A stretch of DNA of 64,000 nt from Geobacillus thermodenitrificans subsp. thermodenitrificans DSM 465 (GCF_000496575.1 NZ_AYKT01000014.1:1-64000); one strand, 5' to 3'; shown: positions 8,192 through 18,258, numbered from the stretch's first letter. Numbers and translations are program-made. The notes: generated from the sequence alone by a model not told the origin.

Positions 8192-8581
8192 CTAGCCGTG
8201 GCAAGCATCTGATGGCTTGGCCGGCCCGAAGCGCTCAATGATGACTTGGGCGATCGCATAGTCACGGCTATGGGAAATGGATAGATGAATAACTTCTCCG
8301 TCGCGACGGGCAGCAATGCTCGGTTTTCCATACTCATCGGAAACAATCTCAATGTCCTGAAACGATACGTGTCGCCCGATCCCCGTCCCAAGCGCTTTGG
8401 CGTACGCTTCCTTCGCCGCAAACCGTCCAGCGAGAAATTCCACTTGTCTAGCAGGCGCTAGCTGATCAAACTGCTCCCTCTCTCGCGGCGTTAAAATCCG
8501 GTCAAGGAATTTGCGGTTGCGCTCAAGGAGTGATTGAATCCGCTCCAGCTCTACAATATCAATGCCGATACCAACGATCAT
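8192..8581 (-). CDS. acpS: holo-[acyl-carrier-protein] synthase
   Basis: The 129-aa enzyme transfers 4'-phosphopantetheine from CoA to ACP for fatty acid synthesis. Motifs include [12 protein letters not shown] at the N-terminus (Mg-binding Asp8), [14 protein letters not shown], and the C-terminal [13 protein letters not shown]. The open frame extends four codons upstream to a GTG, but GGTGGAG is well placed only for ATG 8581, giving the usual MIVGIGID start. It is distinct from the Sfp-type transferase at 59142-59942, which is expected to prime the NRPS. Confidence 0.96.
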
Positions 8582-8721
8582 CACTTTCTCCACCTATCCG
8601 TGCTATGTGATCCGACAAATTTTTTACACTCTTTTTGCATAAGATGGCTTATAAAAAACGGACATGACCTTCCCCACTCGCGGGGGATATACGATTTTTG
8701 ATAAAGAAGGGAGACAAAGCT

Positions 8722-9339
8722 ATGTTTCACGATGCCGGGAATGTCCGCTCACTCGTCCGTCTCTATCCGGTTGTATCGATCGTGTTGTCCGCCCATATCG
8801 TTTTATGGATTTTGTTCGTTCTTCCCCTTACAGCGCTAGAACCTGTTTGGCAATACATCATCGGGACGAATGGCGCCATTCGGAATGGGGAATATTGGCG
8901 GCTGATTAGCCCGCTCGTTCTGCACTACGATTTCAACCATATGGCGGCCAACAGCCTTTCTCTATGGCTGTTCGGCCCGTGGCTGGAACGTGCGCTTGGA
9001 AAAGGGAAGTTTTTACTTCTTTATATCGGGGGCGGCGTCGGCGCCAATATCGCCACCGTATTGCTTCTTCCGCCGATGTACAGCCATGTCGGGGCGTCAG
9101 GCGCCATTTTCGCTTTGTTTGGCATGTACAGCTATCTCGCCTTGTTTCGCCGCGATTTAATCGCCCCAAAGCACACCCAACTGTTATTAGTCATTGTCGT
9201 GATTCATTTGTTGCTTAGTTTGATGGAACCAGATGGAAATCTCATGGCTCATCTATTTGGCTTCGCCACCGGCGGCTTGTTGGCTCCTTTTTTAGCCATC
9301 CGTCCCCAGTTACCGATGTTTCATGTGATCCGGTCATGA
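8722..9339 (+). CDS. rhomboid-family intramembrane serine protease (YdcA-like)
   Basis: The 205-aa membrane protein has about six hydrophobic segments, nucleophile Ser126 in GASGAIFALFG and base His177 in NLMAHLFGFATGG, the rhomboid dyad. HMAANSLSLWLFG matches the conserved histidine/asparagine region. ATG 8722 is chosen over an upstream in-frame ATG because AAGGGAG precedes it. It is divergent from acpS, as ydcA is in B. subtilis. The substrate is unknown. Confidence 0.92.
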   Translation: MFHDAGNVRSLVRLYPVVSIVLSAHIVLWILFVLPLTALEPVWQYIIGTNGAIRNGEYWRLISPLVLHYDFNHMAANSLSLWLFGPWLERALGKGKFLLLYIGGGVGANIATVLLLPPMYSHVGASGAIFALFGMYSYLALFRRDLIAPKHTQLLLVIVVIHLLLSLMEPDGNLMAHLFGFATGGLLAPFLAIRPQLPMFHVIRS

Positions 9340-9378
9340 AAAAACGGCGCTTAATGCGCCGTAATCCGCCGTTTTTTC
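9340..9378. terminator. shared terminator of rhomboid gene and cshA
   Basis: AAAAAACGGCG and CGCCGTTTTTT form the outer stem, with GGCGC/GCGCC inside. It includes the last codons of cshA and closes both convergent genes. Confidence 0.7.
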
Positions 9379-10754
9379 GTCCGACCACGCGCCGAACTGT
9401 CCGGGCGGCTGCCCCGCTTTTTCTCCCGTTTGACTGCTAGAGGCGGTTCTTCCGTCAACTTCACCGGTGTCGTGTCTGGCTCGCGCGTCAACATTTTCAG
9501 GCAGGCGGCGACGATCGTCACTGAGTCATGCTCTTCAAGCAACTCCTCGGCCGCTCGCTTGTAAAATGATAAGTTTTCCGCTTCCGCAACATTGAGGAGC
9601 TTTTCAATGGCGATGCGCTGCTGGCCTTCAAGCGCCTCATTGAGTGTCGGCGGCTTCATCCGCTCCATCTTCCGCTTCGTCGTCCGCTCAATATGATGAA
9701 GCTGGCCAATTTCCCGCGGTGTCACAAACGTCATCGCCACCCCTGTCTTACCGGCGCGCCCCGTGCGGCCGATTCGATGGACGTAGCTTTCTGGGTCTTG
9801 CGGAATGTCAAAATTATATACGTGCGTCACACCGGAAATATCTAATCCGCGCGCTGCGACGTCGGTGGCGACTAAAATTTCGATCGATCCTTCTTTAAAC
9901 TTGCGCAACACCGACAGCCGCTTCGCCTGGCTCAAATCGCCATGGATGCCTTCCGCTGCATAGCCACGCAAGTTGAGCGCTTCAGCGAGCTCGTCGACAC
10001 GCCGCTTCGTGCGGCCAAACACAATCGCCAGCTCCGGCGCCTGGATATCAAGAAGCCGTGTCAAAATGTCAAATTTCTTTTTCTCGTGCACTTCCAAATA
10101 ATATTGCTGAATATTCGGCACGGTCATTTCCTTCGCCTTCACTTTGACGAGTTCCGGATCATTCATAAACCGCTCGGCAATGCGGCGGATCGGATCCGGC
10201 ATCGTCGCAGAGAACAACAGCGTCTGCCGCTCAGTCGGCACATGACGTAAAATCGCCTCAATATCTTCAATAAAGCCCATATTCAACATTTCATCGGCCT
10301 CATCGAGAACGACCGTACGCACATGTTCGAGGCGGAGTGTCCCGCGGTTAATATGGTCGATGATGCGGCCTGGTGTGCCGACGATGACGTGCGGATGTTT
10401 TTTCAAGGCGCGAATTTGCCGCTCAATATCTTGACCGCCGTAAATCGGTAAAACACGCACCCGCTTGACCGCACCGATTTTATACAGTTCTTCCGACACT
10501 TGAATGGCGAGCTCACGTGTCGGTGCGACGACGAGCGCCTGAATGGCACCGTTTTTCACATCCACTTTTTCTACGATCGGGATGCCAAATGCAGCGGTTT
10601 TCCCCGTTCCGGTCTGCGCTTGGCCGATCACATCTTTATTTTGTAGGCTGAGCGGGATCGTTTTTGCTTGAATTGGGGTCGTTTCTTCAAACCCCATCCG
10701 CTCGATAGCTTTCATTACCTCTTTACTTAATCCTAATTCTTGAAATGTCGTCAA
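9351..10754 (-). CDS. cshA: DEAD-box ATP-dependent RNA helicase CshA
   Basis: The 467-aa protein carries all core helicase motifs: Q motif ([23 protein letters not shown]), AQTGTGKT (about 46-53), [15 protein letters not shown] (DEAD 151-154), LFSATMP, and [10 protein letters not shown], followed by a basic C-terminal tail ([19 protein letters not shown]). CshA unwinds RNA in the degradosome and ribosome assembly. The start is TTG 10754 with AAGGAG upstream. It lies where B. subtilis ydbR (cshA) does, though ydbS and ydbT are missing. Confidence 0.95.
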   Translation of the reverse strand: MTTFQELGLSKEVMKAIERMGFEETTPIQAKTIPLSLQNKDVIGQAQTGTGKTAAFGIPIVEKVDVKNGAIQALVVAPTRELAIQVSEELYKIGAVKRVRVLPIYGGQDIERQIRALKKHPHVIVGTPGRIIDHINRGTLRLEHVRTVVLDEADEMLNMGFIEDIEAILRHVPTERQTLLFSATMPDPIRRIAERFMNDPELVKVKAKEMTVPNIQQYYLEVHEKKKFDILTRLLDIQAPELAIVFGRTKRRVDELAEALNLRGYAAEGIHGDLSQAKRLSVLRKFKEGSIEILVATDVAARGLDISGVTHVYNFDIPQDPESYVHRIGRTGRAGKTGVAMTFVTPREIGQLHHIERTTKRKMERMKPPTLNEALEGQQRIAIEKLLNVAEAENLSFYKRAAEELLEEHDSVTIVAACLKMLTREPDTTPVKLTEEPPLAVKREKKRGSRPDSSARGRTKKRRITAH

Positions 10755-10832
10755 TGTTATCCAAACTCCTTATAAAAAATCGTCCCTTTATTCGTGAGAA
10801 AGGTTTGACAGTTATCATACCATGTTATACCG

Positions 10833-11531
10833 TCATTTGCAATGATAGGAGGCGCACAAAAATTTCTCCGTCTCAGCAAACAACACATGCCGGTTAGCGC
10901 TATGACAAACATGGTGATACGAATCCGGCAAAAGGAGCAGCGTTTTTTCTGCGGAACCGATTTTTTCATATAAATAATAAGCACTTTTGAGCGGCACGAT
11001 CCCATCTTTCTCCCCTTGTACGATCAGTACGGGAGCTTGAACGCAAGGAAGGAGAGGGCGCACATGACGAACAAGCTTGCGAAATTCCCTAACAGCCGAA
11101 AATGGGGTCGCCATCATTTTGTTTCGATAGCGGAGAAACAGCGGATGCTCCTGCGCTCCGCGCCAACCGTTGGCAAACATCTCACGGATGTCACGCCACA
11201 ACTGACGCGGGTTGACGTAATAAAACGCTGCGCTTAACAGCACGAGCCTAGCGACCGGATATTTTTCCGCTAAATAGACGGCGATCACCCCACCCATTGA
11301 AAAACCGATAACATACACCGTATTGCAACGCTGAGCCAGTGCCTGAAACGCTTGCTCAGACGCTGTAATCCATTGGTTATATGTAACCCCTTTGAGCTGC
11401 AACTTGTCCCCGTGTCCCGGCAATGTCGGCGTTTCTACGATCCAACTGGTCCGCTCGCGCAAATAATTAGCTAGCGGTGCCACCTCTTCCGGACTCCCGG
11501 TAAATCCGTGAATGCATAAACAGCCGATCAT
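10833..11531 (-). CDS. alpha/beta-hydrolase carboxylesterase (Est30-like)
   Basis: The 232-aa serine hydrolase has an HGFTGSPEE oxyanion segment, nucleophile Ser78 in GFSMGG, acid Asp in GEKDGIVP (about 175) and a histidine near SYHHVCHS (about 206). The size and motifs fit the cytoplasmic carboxylesterase / monoacylglycerol lipase family known from Geobacillus (Est30). It is preceded by a murF terminator, so it probably has its own promoter. It is inserted into an otherwise B. subtilis-like order. Natural substrate unknown. Confidence 0.88.
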   Translation of the reverse strand: MIGCLCIHGFTGSPEEVAPLANYLRERTSWIVETPTLPGHGDKLQLKGVTYNQWITASEQAFQALAQRCNTVYVIGFSMGGVIAVYLAEKYPVARLVLLSAAFYYVNPRQLWRDIREMFANGWRGAQEHPLFLRYRNKMMATPFSAVREFRKLVRHVRPLLPCVQAPVLIVQGEKDGIVPLKSAYYLYEKIGSAEKTLLLLPDSYHHVCHSANRHVLFAETEKFLCASYHCK

Positions 11532-11552
11532 GATCCCACCCCCCGGCCTGAT

Positions 11553-11582
11553 CGAAAAGCGGCGCCCATAGCGCCGCTTTTC
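11553..11582 (-). terminator. terminator of murF
   Basis: AAAAGCGGCGC/GCGCCGCTTTT forms a strong stem on the minus strand with T-rich flanks, 17 bases after the murF stop. Confidence 0.8.
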
Positions 11583-11598
11583 GTTTTTCTCGCTTTTG

Positions 11599-12981
11599 CT
11601 AATTTTCCCCCCAATAACCGAGTAACTCTTCCAACCTCATACCACGCGAGGCCTTCAATAAAACGATATCGTCTGGGGTTGCGACGGAAAGCACCGCCTC
11701 GGCCAATGCCGCTTTATCGTCAAACGCCTTCACTTGGCCTTGATCAAAAAACGGCGTGGCGGCCGTAGCGATATGACGCGCCAGTGGTCCGTAAGTAAAC
11801 ACGTAATCTACCATCTCTGGCCGCAGCATCTCCCCAATCGCTTGGTGGAACTCGACCTCTTTGTCACCAAGCTCCAACATATCGCCCAATACAGCGATTT
11901 TCTTCCGATAGCCGTCCAATTCCGTGAGCAGCATTAAAGCAGCGCGCATCGATGTCGGGCTGGCGTTGTAGGCATCATTAATCACTGTAAAGCCGCGCTT
12001 CGTTTTAACGACTTCCGTACGCATGCGCGTCACTTGCAAGCGGGAGAGAGCGGCAGCAATGTTCTCCCAGCTGACGCCGAAAAAGCGGGCGACAGCGATG
12101 GCGGCCAGCGCGTTGTATACATGGTGTTTCCCTAAAACTGGAATAAATAGCGTCTGGCGAGGGAGCTCGTTGATGACAAACGACGTGCCCGCTGCTTCAA
12201 TGCGCACAGTTGTCGGATAATAATCGTTGTCCTCACCTTCCCCAAACGTCACAACGTGCTGAGGAAGCGGCAAGCTTGGCACGAGCTCAGCCAAAAGTGG
12301 CTCATCGCCGTGATAGACGAACAAACCGTCGCCTTGCAATCCAGATAAAATTTCTAGCTTTGCCTTGGCGATGCCTTCCCGTGACCCGAGCTCTTGCAAA
12401 TGTGCTTCACCGATGTTGGTGATGACGGCAGCATTCGGCCGTGCGATCGTCGTGAGCTGCTCAATTTCACCAAACCCACTCATCCCCATTTCCACAACGG
12501 CGATGTCTGTCCCCTCCTCGAGCGCAAGGAGCGTGAGCGGAACGCCGATATGGTTGTTTAAGTTTCCTTCTGTTTTTTGCACGCGATATTGGGATGAAAG
12601 AAGCGCAGCGATCATATCTTTCGTCGTCGTTTTGCCATTGCTGCCAGTCACACCAACAACCTTCAGCCCGAGCTGTTCACGGTAGCGGGCGGCGAGACGC
12701 TGCAGTGCCGAAAGCGTATCATCGACGACAATCGCCGGAACACTTTCTGGCGGTGTCCCTTCCGCTTCGGCCCACAGCACAGCTGCTGCTCCTTTTTGCG
12801 CCGCTTCCTCCACGAAAGCGTGACCGTTAAACGTCTCGCCAAGCAGCGGAACGTACAAGTTGCCAGCTTGGATCGTCCTCGTGTCAGTTGATACGCCGCT
12901 GACAGCAATATTCCCCCACTCCGGATTCGCGTACCGGCCGCCGGTCATCTCAGCAATTTGCTGCACCGTCCGTTTCATCAT
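11599..12981 (-). CDS. murF: UDP-MurNAc-tripeptide--D-Ala-D-Ala ligase
   Basis: The 460-aa Mur ligase adds D-Ala-D-Ala to the UDP-MurNAc tripeptide in the cytoplasm. The ATP site VTGSNGKTTTKDMIA lies near residue 110; FGEIEQL, NIGEAHLQ, and NDAYNASPTSM are family landmarks. It starts with tandem ATG at 12981/12978 behind GAGGGTGAG. It follows ddl, which makes its substrate, with 16 bases between them, so the two form an operon. Confidence 0.96.
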   Translation of the reverse strand: MMKRTVQQIAEMTGGRYANPEWGNIAVSGVSTDTRTIQAGNLYVPLLGETFNGHAFVEEAAQKGAAAVLWAEAEGTPPESVPAIVVDDTLSALQRLAARYREQLGLKVVGVTGSNGKTTTKDMIAALLSSQYRVQKTEGNLNNHIGVPLTLLALEEGTDIAVVEMGMSGFGEIEQLTTIARPNAAVITNIGEAHLQELGSREGIAKAKLEILSGLQGDGLFVYHGDEPLLAELVPSLPLPQHVVTFGEGEDNDYYPTTVRIEAAGTSFVINELPRQTLFIPVLGKHHVYNALAAIAVARFFGVSWENIAAALSRLQVTRMRTEVVKTKRGFTVINDAYNASPTSMRAALMLLTELDGYRKKIAVLGDMLELGDKEVEFHQAIGEMLRPEMVDYVFTYGPLARHIATAATPFFDQGQVKAFDDKAALAEAVLSVATPDDIVLLKASRGMRLEELLGYWGEN

Positions 12982-12997
12982 CCGCTCTCACCCTCTT

Positions 12998-14092
12998 TTA
13001 CTTTTCAAATGTGTACGTAATCATCTGCTTTTCTTGATGTCGTTCCAATGCCAATGCAATAAGGCGTTCGATCAATTCCGAGTACGGCACGCCGCTATGT
13101 TGCCAAAGGAGCGGAAACATGCTGTACGGCGTAAACCCCGGCATCGTATTGACTTCGTTAATATAAACAGTACCGTCTTCGGCAAGGAAAAAGTCGACGC
13201 GTGCCAGTCCAGACAAGTCGAGCGCTTTAAACGCAGCAATGGCCATCGATTTGATCGTCTCATACTGCTCTTCTGTCACATTGGCAGGAATAATTAATTC
13301 CGTTTGCCCGTCTTCATATTTCGCTTCATAGTCGTAAAATTCTTTTTTCGGTACAATTTCTCCAGCAACCGAACAAATCGGCTCGTCATTGCCGATAACG
13401 CCAATCTCAATTTCCCGACCGACAATAGATTCCTCAATAATAATTTTCCGATCGTATTTAAATGCCTCAGCAAACGCTGTTTTTAAATCGTCACGCTGTT
13501 TGCATTTGGAAATACCGACGCTCGATCCAGCGTTGGCCGGTTTGACGAAGCACGGGTAGCCAAGCTCTTGTTCGATTCGGTCATACACTGCTTCTCCGCC
13601 TTTTTTCCATTCATATTTCGTCACTGACACATACTTCGCTTGGCGCAGCCCAGCTTGGGCAAACAAGTTTTTCATCACCACTTTATCCATGCCAACAGCA
13701 GAAGCGAGCACCCCATTTCCAACATATGGGAGGTTGAGCATTTCAAGCAGCCCTTGTACCGTTCCATCTTCGCCGTTTGGCCCATGCAAAAGCGGGAAAA
13801 TCACATCAATGGTTTCCTCGTCGCTCTCAGTTGCAGAACCCGATGCAGGAACCTGGTTTAAAGACACAGGGATCATCGCGGTCGCTGTCGAAGTGAACTG
13901 CAGCTGCTTCACTTCTTCAACCGTTCCAGTCAATCGTTTTCCTTTAATCCATTGTCCTTCTGGTGTAATATAAATCGGAATAACGTCAAATTTATGAGGA
14001 TCAATGGCGTTCATGACCGCCCTCGCTGTCGACAAAGACACTTGGTGTTCCGGCGATTTACCGCCGTATAACACTCCAACTCTCGTTTTCAT
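12998..14092 (-). CDS. ddl: D-alanine--D-alanine ligase
   Basis: The 364-aa ATP-grasp enzyme joins two D-alanines. Motifs: [16 protein letters not shown] at the N-terminus, [28 protein letters not shown] and [11 protein letters not shown]. The frame is open 19 codons further upstream, but ATG 14092 has GGAGGAAC before it and gives the standard [11 protein letters not shown] start. With alr upstream in the region and murF downstream, it completes the D-Ala branch of wall synthesis. Confidence 0.97.
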   Translation of the reverse strand: MKTRVGVLYGGKSPEHQVSLSTARAVMNAIDPHKFDVIPIYITPEGQWIKGKRLTGTVEEVKQLQFTSTATAMIPVSLNQVPASGSATESDEETIDVIFPLLHGPNGEDGTVQGLLEMLNLPYVGNGVLASAVGMDKVVMKNLFAQAGLRQAKYVSVTKYEWKKGGEAVYDRIEQELGYPCFVKPANAGSSVGISKCKQRDDLKTAFAEAFKYDRKIIIEESIVGREIEIGVIGNDEPICSVAGEIVPKKEFYDYEAKYEDGQTELIIPANVTEEQYETIKSMAIAAFKALDLSGLARVDFFLAEDGTVYINEVNTMPGFTPYSMFPLLWQHSGVPYSELIERLIALALERHQEKQMITYTFEK

Positions 14093-14248
14093 TATCGTTC
14101 CTCCTCTTTCCTTGGCCATCGTTCCTATTGTAACACGTTTCACGCCCAACGGTCTGATATTTTATATGTACGATGCAGGTTGTTTCGCCACCCGTGACGG
14201 AACAATCCAGTATAAAAAATGCCATCTAACATCCGTTAGATGGCTCGT

Positions 14249-15394
14249 CTATGGGCGAAGAACGCGCCAAGCCATGCGCTGCTGCGGCATTGCTGTTACC
14301 ACTTCCGCGAGCGCTTCTTGCCCCGTTTTTTCCACCCCGGCAAAATAGTCAGACACGCGGCGAAAAAACCGATTTTTTTCTACATCATCGGTCAACAGGC
14401 GGATCATTTTCCGTTCGCCGTTGCCCGGCTCAGCCAAGTGATAAATAAGACCGTTGCGCCGCAAATATTGCCAATTGATCCGCTCCTGTCCGGGCAAGCA
14501 GTCAATGGTGAAAATTGGGATGCGCTTATGAAGCAGCTCGCTTATGGTCACTCCACCCGGTTTTGTAATGACAGCGTCCGCCTCATCGTACAGCTGATTC
14601 ATCTCCTCCGGACTGTTGATGTACGGAAGCGGGCGGATGTGAGGAAGCTGCCAGCTAGCAATTTCATGATACAGCTGCTTATTAGCGCCGCATAACACTG
14701 AATAACGAAACAATGTCGACGTTCGAGCCGCCCGCAAAAACGCCGTCATATTGCCAAGCCCTTGGTTTCCGCCAGCAACGAGCACATGGGGCGGCTGCCT
14801 TCTCCGTCTCACTTCTGGCATTTTCATAAATGTATCATGGACTGGGATGCCAGTCACAACGATCCGCCTTTCGTCAATCCCGTGTTTTACTATCAACTCC
14901 CGCTTTGCTTCCTGATGGGGGACGAAATGGTAATCAATAAACCGCTTGCCCCAAATGCTGTTCATAAAAAAATCTGTATAGACATTGACTACTGGGATGG
15001 CAAGCACTTTTTTCCGCTTCAGCTGCTGCAAAATGCGCGACGGGAACGAATGGGTGCAAACGATTAAATCCGGTCGTTCCTGCTCGAGCATCTTTTTCAT
15101 TTTGCCTTCGAAATACGGCAGCCATGGCTCAAATGAAACAAACTCGAGCCGCAAAGACTCCTCATACATAAACGTCTTGTACACGCGATGGTATGAAGCA
15201 GGATGCGAACGAATCCAACGCAAATAAGCTTCCGACACCATTTTTTCCATCAGCTCATTGCAATAACTTAAAAAATCGATTTTTTTGCTTTCGACCCATG
15301 GAAACTGGCGATGCAAAAAATCGATCAACGTATCGGCCACTTTATGGTGTCCCGTATTCATTTGAAACAGCGGCAAAAACAACACTTTCATCAT
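14249..15394 (-). CDS. MGDG-synthase-family glycosyltransferase (UgtP-like)
   Basis: The product is about 381 aa with the N-terminal MGDG-synthase signature (LPLFQMNTGHHKVADTL) and a GT-B C-terminal half with VTGIPVHDTF and a sugar-nucleotide motif TKPGGVTISELL. Family members add glucose or galactose to diacylglycerol, or act as wall glycosyltransferases. ATG 15394 (MMKVLFLP) is preferred because AAAGGGTG lies just upstream. It is the last gene of a three-gene operon with a DedA protein and a polysaccharide deacetylase. The true acceptor lipid or glycan is not deducible. Confidence 0.85.
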   Translation of the reverse strand: MMKVLFLPLFQMNTGHHKVADTLIDFLHRQFPWVESKKIDFLSYCNELMEKMVSEAYLRWIRSHPASYHRVYKTFMYEESLRLEFVSFEPWLPYFEGKMKKMLEQERPDLIVCTHSFPSRILQQLKRKKVLAIPVVNVYTDFFMNSIWGKRFIDYHFVPHQEAKRELIVKHGIDERRIVVTGIPVHDTFMKMPEVRRRRQPPHVLVAGGNQGLGNMTAFLRAARTSTLFRYSVLCGANKQLYHEIASWQLPHIRPLPYINSPEEMNQLYDEADAVITKPGGVTISELLHKRIPIFTIDCLPGQERINWQYLRRNGLIYHLAEPGNGERKMIRLLTDDVEKNRFFRRVSDYFAGVEKTGQEALAEVVTAMPQQRMAWRVLRP

Positions 15395-15406
15395 TGATCG
15401 CACCCT

Positions 15407-16003
15407 TTAGCTTTCAACAGATTTTTTGCGTCTCCGCTGTCCAACCCATGTCGCCAACAAAAAGAGCAAAAACAATCCCAAACCGGCAAGCGGAAAAGAA
15501 ATCAGGGGGATATGGATATGTTGGCCAAGCAATAGACCAGCCAATGTCAGCGGAACGACCCAGCCAGCTGTCCCCAGCATAGCCAGCAAAAGAAACGTCC
15601 GAAACGGGAATCGGCTCACCCCTGCCATATACGGACATATTTGCCGCACCCCCGGGACATAGCAACCAAACAAAATGCCCCATTTCCCGTAGCGGCAAAA
15701 CCAATCGCGGGATCGCTCCCACCGTTCGTCTGTAATTCCGACATACTTGCCATACTTTTGCACAAGCGGCGACCCCCACCGTCTGCCGACGCCATACGCC
15801 GCCACCATGCCGGCCATCGTTCCACCCCAGCACGAGACAAGCGTCGGCCAAAGCAGCAATTGATTTTTCGCAATCACCACACCGACGAAGAAAAGCAAAC
15901 TTTCCTCCGGTGCCGGGATGCCGACAATGCCGCAAAATAAAAACAAAAACAGCATTACATATCCATATGACTGAACATAAGGCAACCATGCGCCCGTATC
16001 CAT
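15407..16003 (-). CDS. DedA/SNARE-associated-family membrane protein
   Basis: The 198-aa integral membrane protein has DedA landmarks: re-entrant helix region GIVGIPAPEESLLFFVG, and the motif FGCYVPGVRQICPYMAG corresponding to the conserved F/G-R-x3-P/R-x4-G segment. DedA proteins act as lipid-carrier flippases or scramblases (UptA-type) and in membrane homeostasis. ATG 16003 has GGGGGAGCT upstream. It is sandwiched between a deacetylase and a glycosyltransferase, suggesting a role in an undecaprenyl- or glycolipid-linked step. Confidence 0.85.
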   Translation of the reverse strand: MDTGAWLPYVQSYGYVMLFLFLFCGIVGIPAPEESLLFFVGVVIAKNQLLLWPTLVSCWGGTMAGMVAAYGVGRRWGSPLVQKYGKYVGITDERWERSRDWFCRYGKWGILFGCYVPGVRQICPYMAGVSRFPFRTFLLLAMLGTAGWVVPLTLAGLLLGQHIHIPLISFPLAGLGLFLLFLLATWVGQRRRKKSVES

Positions 16004-16013
16004 AGCTCCCCCA

Positions 16014-16742
16014 TCACATCGACGAGATTTGTTTGTTAGTTTGCGCGTTTCTCAGTTCCGTAATCGTCACCCAACGCATCTTTTTCGCTACTTCGTCTTT
16101 GAGCAGCAGCTCAAGAGCAGACAACATTTGTTCCGGCGCACGTTTGCTAGCGCCTAGCGCATCCCCGTTATCATGAAGCACGATGACCGCCCCGCCGCGC
16201 ACGGCAGCGCGCAAGCGACGGAACAGCTCCATCGCACCGATTTTTTCATTCCAATCACCAAGAATATGCGACCATAACACTGTTGTATACCGTTTTTGCA
16301 CGACCGGCGTCCAAGCATTAAAATGGCCCCATGGTGGCCGGTAATACATCGGGCGTTGACCCGTCGCCTGCTCAATCGCCACAGCCGCCCGACGCACTCC
16401 CCAATCGAGCCACAGCGGCGGAAGCAGCCAGTTGCTGATATGACGGTAATTATGAATACCGACTTCATGCCCTTCTTCCACCATCCGCCGCACGATCTCC
16501 GGATGGCGTTCCACTTTTCGACCGACCACAAAAAAGGTCGCTTTCACTCCATATTTCTTTAATAAATCGAGCAGTTTTGGCGTATAATACGGGTCGGGAC
16601 CGTCATCAAACGTCAAAGCAAGGCAGTCAGGCGCTGTTCCTTCACAAAACAGACGCAACCTTTTTTTGCGAATGACGATTGTCGGCACAACCCCATAACC
16701 AATGATTCCAACCATCAAACCTCCAACAAGCCATGCCAACAT
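16014..16742 (-). CDS. polysaccharide deacetylase (NodB family)
   Basis: The 242-aa protein has one N-terminal membrane anchor (LAWLVGGLMVGIIGYGVVP) and an extracellular NodB domain. Visible residues are the TFDDGPD motif (Asp46/Asp47), His97 and His101 in GIHNYRH (metal triad), RPPWGHFN and a C-terminal LHDNGD. ATG 16742 is preferred over GTG 16751 given GAGAGGTGA. It is the first gene of the deacetylase-DedA-glycosyltransferase operon. The substrate may be peptidoglycan, a wall glycan or a lipid-linked sugar. Confidence 0.88.
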   Translation of the reverse strand: MLAWLVGGLMVGIIGYGVVPTIVIRKKRLRLFCEGTAPDCLALTFDDGPDPYYTPKLLDLLKKYGVKATFFVVGRKVERHPEIVRRMVEEGHEVGIHNYRHISNWLLPPLWLDWGVRRAAVAIEQATGQRPMYYRPPWGHFNAWTPVVQKRYTTVLWSHILGDWNEKIGAMELFRRLRAAVRGGAVIVLHDNGDALGASKRAPEQMLSALELLLKDEVAKKMRWVTITELRNAQTNKQISSM

Positions 16743-16751
16743 CGCCTTCAC

Positions 16752-17138
16752 CTCTCAACAGCACTTTATCAATATTTCCTTCCTTTAAAAACTAAGAAAC
16801 TGGATATCTTCTTTTTAAACAAATTGCTAGATTAATGATGATGATATATAAATTCGATGAAAAATCAAAATTAAAATTATGGTAATTTCATGCGACTCGC
16901 GACCTTTTTCGCTTCCTTGGTTTATACGAAAATTACAGTCGTTCAGTTTCCTCCATAAATGATGTTGAATTTGCTATAATACATATCGATATAGGGCCTC
17001 TAGACCGTAAAAAAGCGGCTTGCCAATGGGTTCACCCCTATTGGCAAACACCGCATTGACCGCATCGTGAAAGGCGGCTTAGCCAGAAAAGATGGTCATT
17101 GAACGTTCTCATATTGTAAAGAAGACAGGTGATCTACG
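16752..17138 (+). promoter_or_regulatory. promoter and structured 5' leader of murG2
   Basis: An extended -10 element TTGCTATAAT (16971-16980) would start a leader of about 150 nt. Inside are a hairpin GCGG-GCCAAT/ATTGGC-CCGC (17015-17054) and TGACC (about 17057-17061) that can pair with GGTCA (about 17094-17098). I could not match it to a known riboswitch class (purine, S-box, T-box, preQ1, ykkC, c-di-GMP and yybP considered). Upstream of 16970 the sequence is AT-rich and empty. Confidence 0.45.
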
Positions 17139-18209
17139 TTGCGAAAAAAAATCGTCTTAACCGGCGGCGGTACGGCCGGACATGTGATGGTTAACGTCGC
17201 TCTCATCCCGAAACTGAAAGAGCAAGGATGGGACATCGTCTATATCGGCTCCCATGAAGGAATTGAACGGGAGATTATCGGGCGCATCGACGGTGTGCCG
17301 TACTATTCGGTTTCGACCGGAAAACTGCGCCGCTATTTCGACTGGAAAAACTTCAAAGATCCGTTTAATGTGCTAAAAGGTGTTTGGCAAGCTTACCGCC
17401 TCATCCAAAAAGAAAAACCGGATATCGTGTTTTCAAAAGGCGGGTTCGTCTCCGTTCCCGTCATTCTCGGTGCCTGGTTGAACGGTGTGCCATCGGTCAT
17501 CCACGAATCGGACTTGACGCCCGGGCTGGCCAATAAAATTGCCATGCCATTTGCGACAAAAATTTGCCTCACCTTTCCGGAAACAAAACAGCACGTCAAC
17601 ACCGATAAAGCCGTTTACGTTGGCGCCGTCGTCCGCGAGGAGCTGAAGCACGGAAGCGCAGAACAAGGACGGAAGTTGTGCCAGTTCGACGGCCAAAAAC
17701 CGGTCTTGCTCGCCATGGGCGGCAGCTTAGGCTCGAAAAAAATTAACGACGCCTTGCGTGCCAGTTTGCCGGTGCTTCTTTCCGAGTTTGATATCGTTCA
17801 CATTTGCGGCAAAGGCAACGTCGATACAAGCCTTGTAGGCCAAAAAGGATACAAACAGTTCGAATATGTCAACGAAGAGCTGCCAGACCTATTGGCGTTG
17901 TCCGATATCGTCGTCTCCCGCGCTGGTGCGAACGCCATTTTCGAACTACTCGCCTTGCGTAAGCCGATGCTGCTCATTCCGCTCTCAAAAGCAGCGAGCC
18001 GCGGCGACCAAATCCTAAACGCACGTTCATTTGAAAAAGCAGGCTACGCCGAGGTGCTGATGGAAGAAGAAGTGACAAACGAATCACTGCCGGCCGCTAT
18101 TCACCGCCTGTATGAAAACAAGGACCGCTATAAGAAAAACATGGAGAAGTCCGGCAGCAGTGATCCGCTGCAAACGCTTCTTGCTCTCATTCAAAATACC
18201 GCCCGCTAG
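17139..18209 (+). CDS. MurG-like UDP-GlcNAc transferase (second MurG type)
   Basis: The 356-aa GT-B protein resembles MurG, which transfers GlcNAc to lipid I to form lipid II on the inner membrane face. Motifs: [45 protein letters not shown], and a UDP-binding C-terminal [23 protein letters not shown]. The start is TTG 17139 with AGGTGAT. It is a stand-alone gene outside the mraY-murD dcw cluster, like the murG2/ murG-like paralogue of other Bacillaceae; B. subtilis-type murG is probably elsewhere. It has a long structured leader. Confidence 0.85.
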   Translation: MRKKIVLTGGGTAGHVMVNVALIPKLKEQGWDIVYIGSHEGIEREIIGRIDGVPYYSVSTGKLRRYFDWKNFKDPFNVLKGVWQAYRLIQKEKPDIVFSKGGFVSVPVILGAWLNGVPSVIHESDLTPGLANKIAMPFATKICLTFPETKQHVNTDKAVYVGAVVREELKHGSAEQGRKLCQFDGQKPVLLAMGGSLGSKKINDALRASLPVLLSEFDIVHICGKGNVDTSLVGQKGYKQFEYVNEELPDLLALSDIVVSRAGANAIFELLALRKPMLLIPLSKAASRGDQILNARSFEKAGYAEVLMEEEVTNESLPAAIHRLYENKDRYKKNMEKSGSSDPLQTLLALIQNTAR

Positions 18210-18214
18210 CTAAA

Positions 18215-18258
18215 AGAGGCGATGCCCAGCACACGTTTAGGGCATCGCCTCGTTGTTT
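18215..18258 (+). terminator. terminator of murG2
   Basis: GAGGCGATGCCC (18216-18227) and GGGCATCGCCTC (18240-18251) form a perfect 12-bp stem, followed by GTTGTTTAC. Confidence 0.75.

Noticed and set aside
15414-15989. 191-codon minus-strand frame overlapping the DedA gene
   Set aside because: Same strand but out of frame; composition is cysteine/tryptophan-rich noise, while the DedA frame has family motifs and a good start.
16981-17138. Known riboswitch or T-box before murG2
   Set aside because: Conserved cores of purine, SAM, preQ1, guanidine, ZTP, THF, c-di-GMP and Mn riboswitches and the T-box sequence were looked for by eye and not found; it is reported only as an unassigned structured leader.
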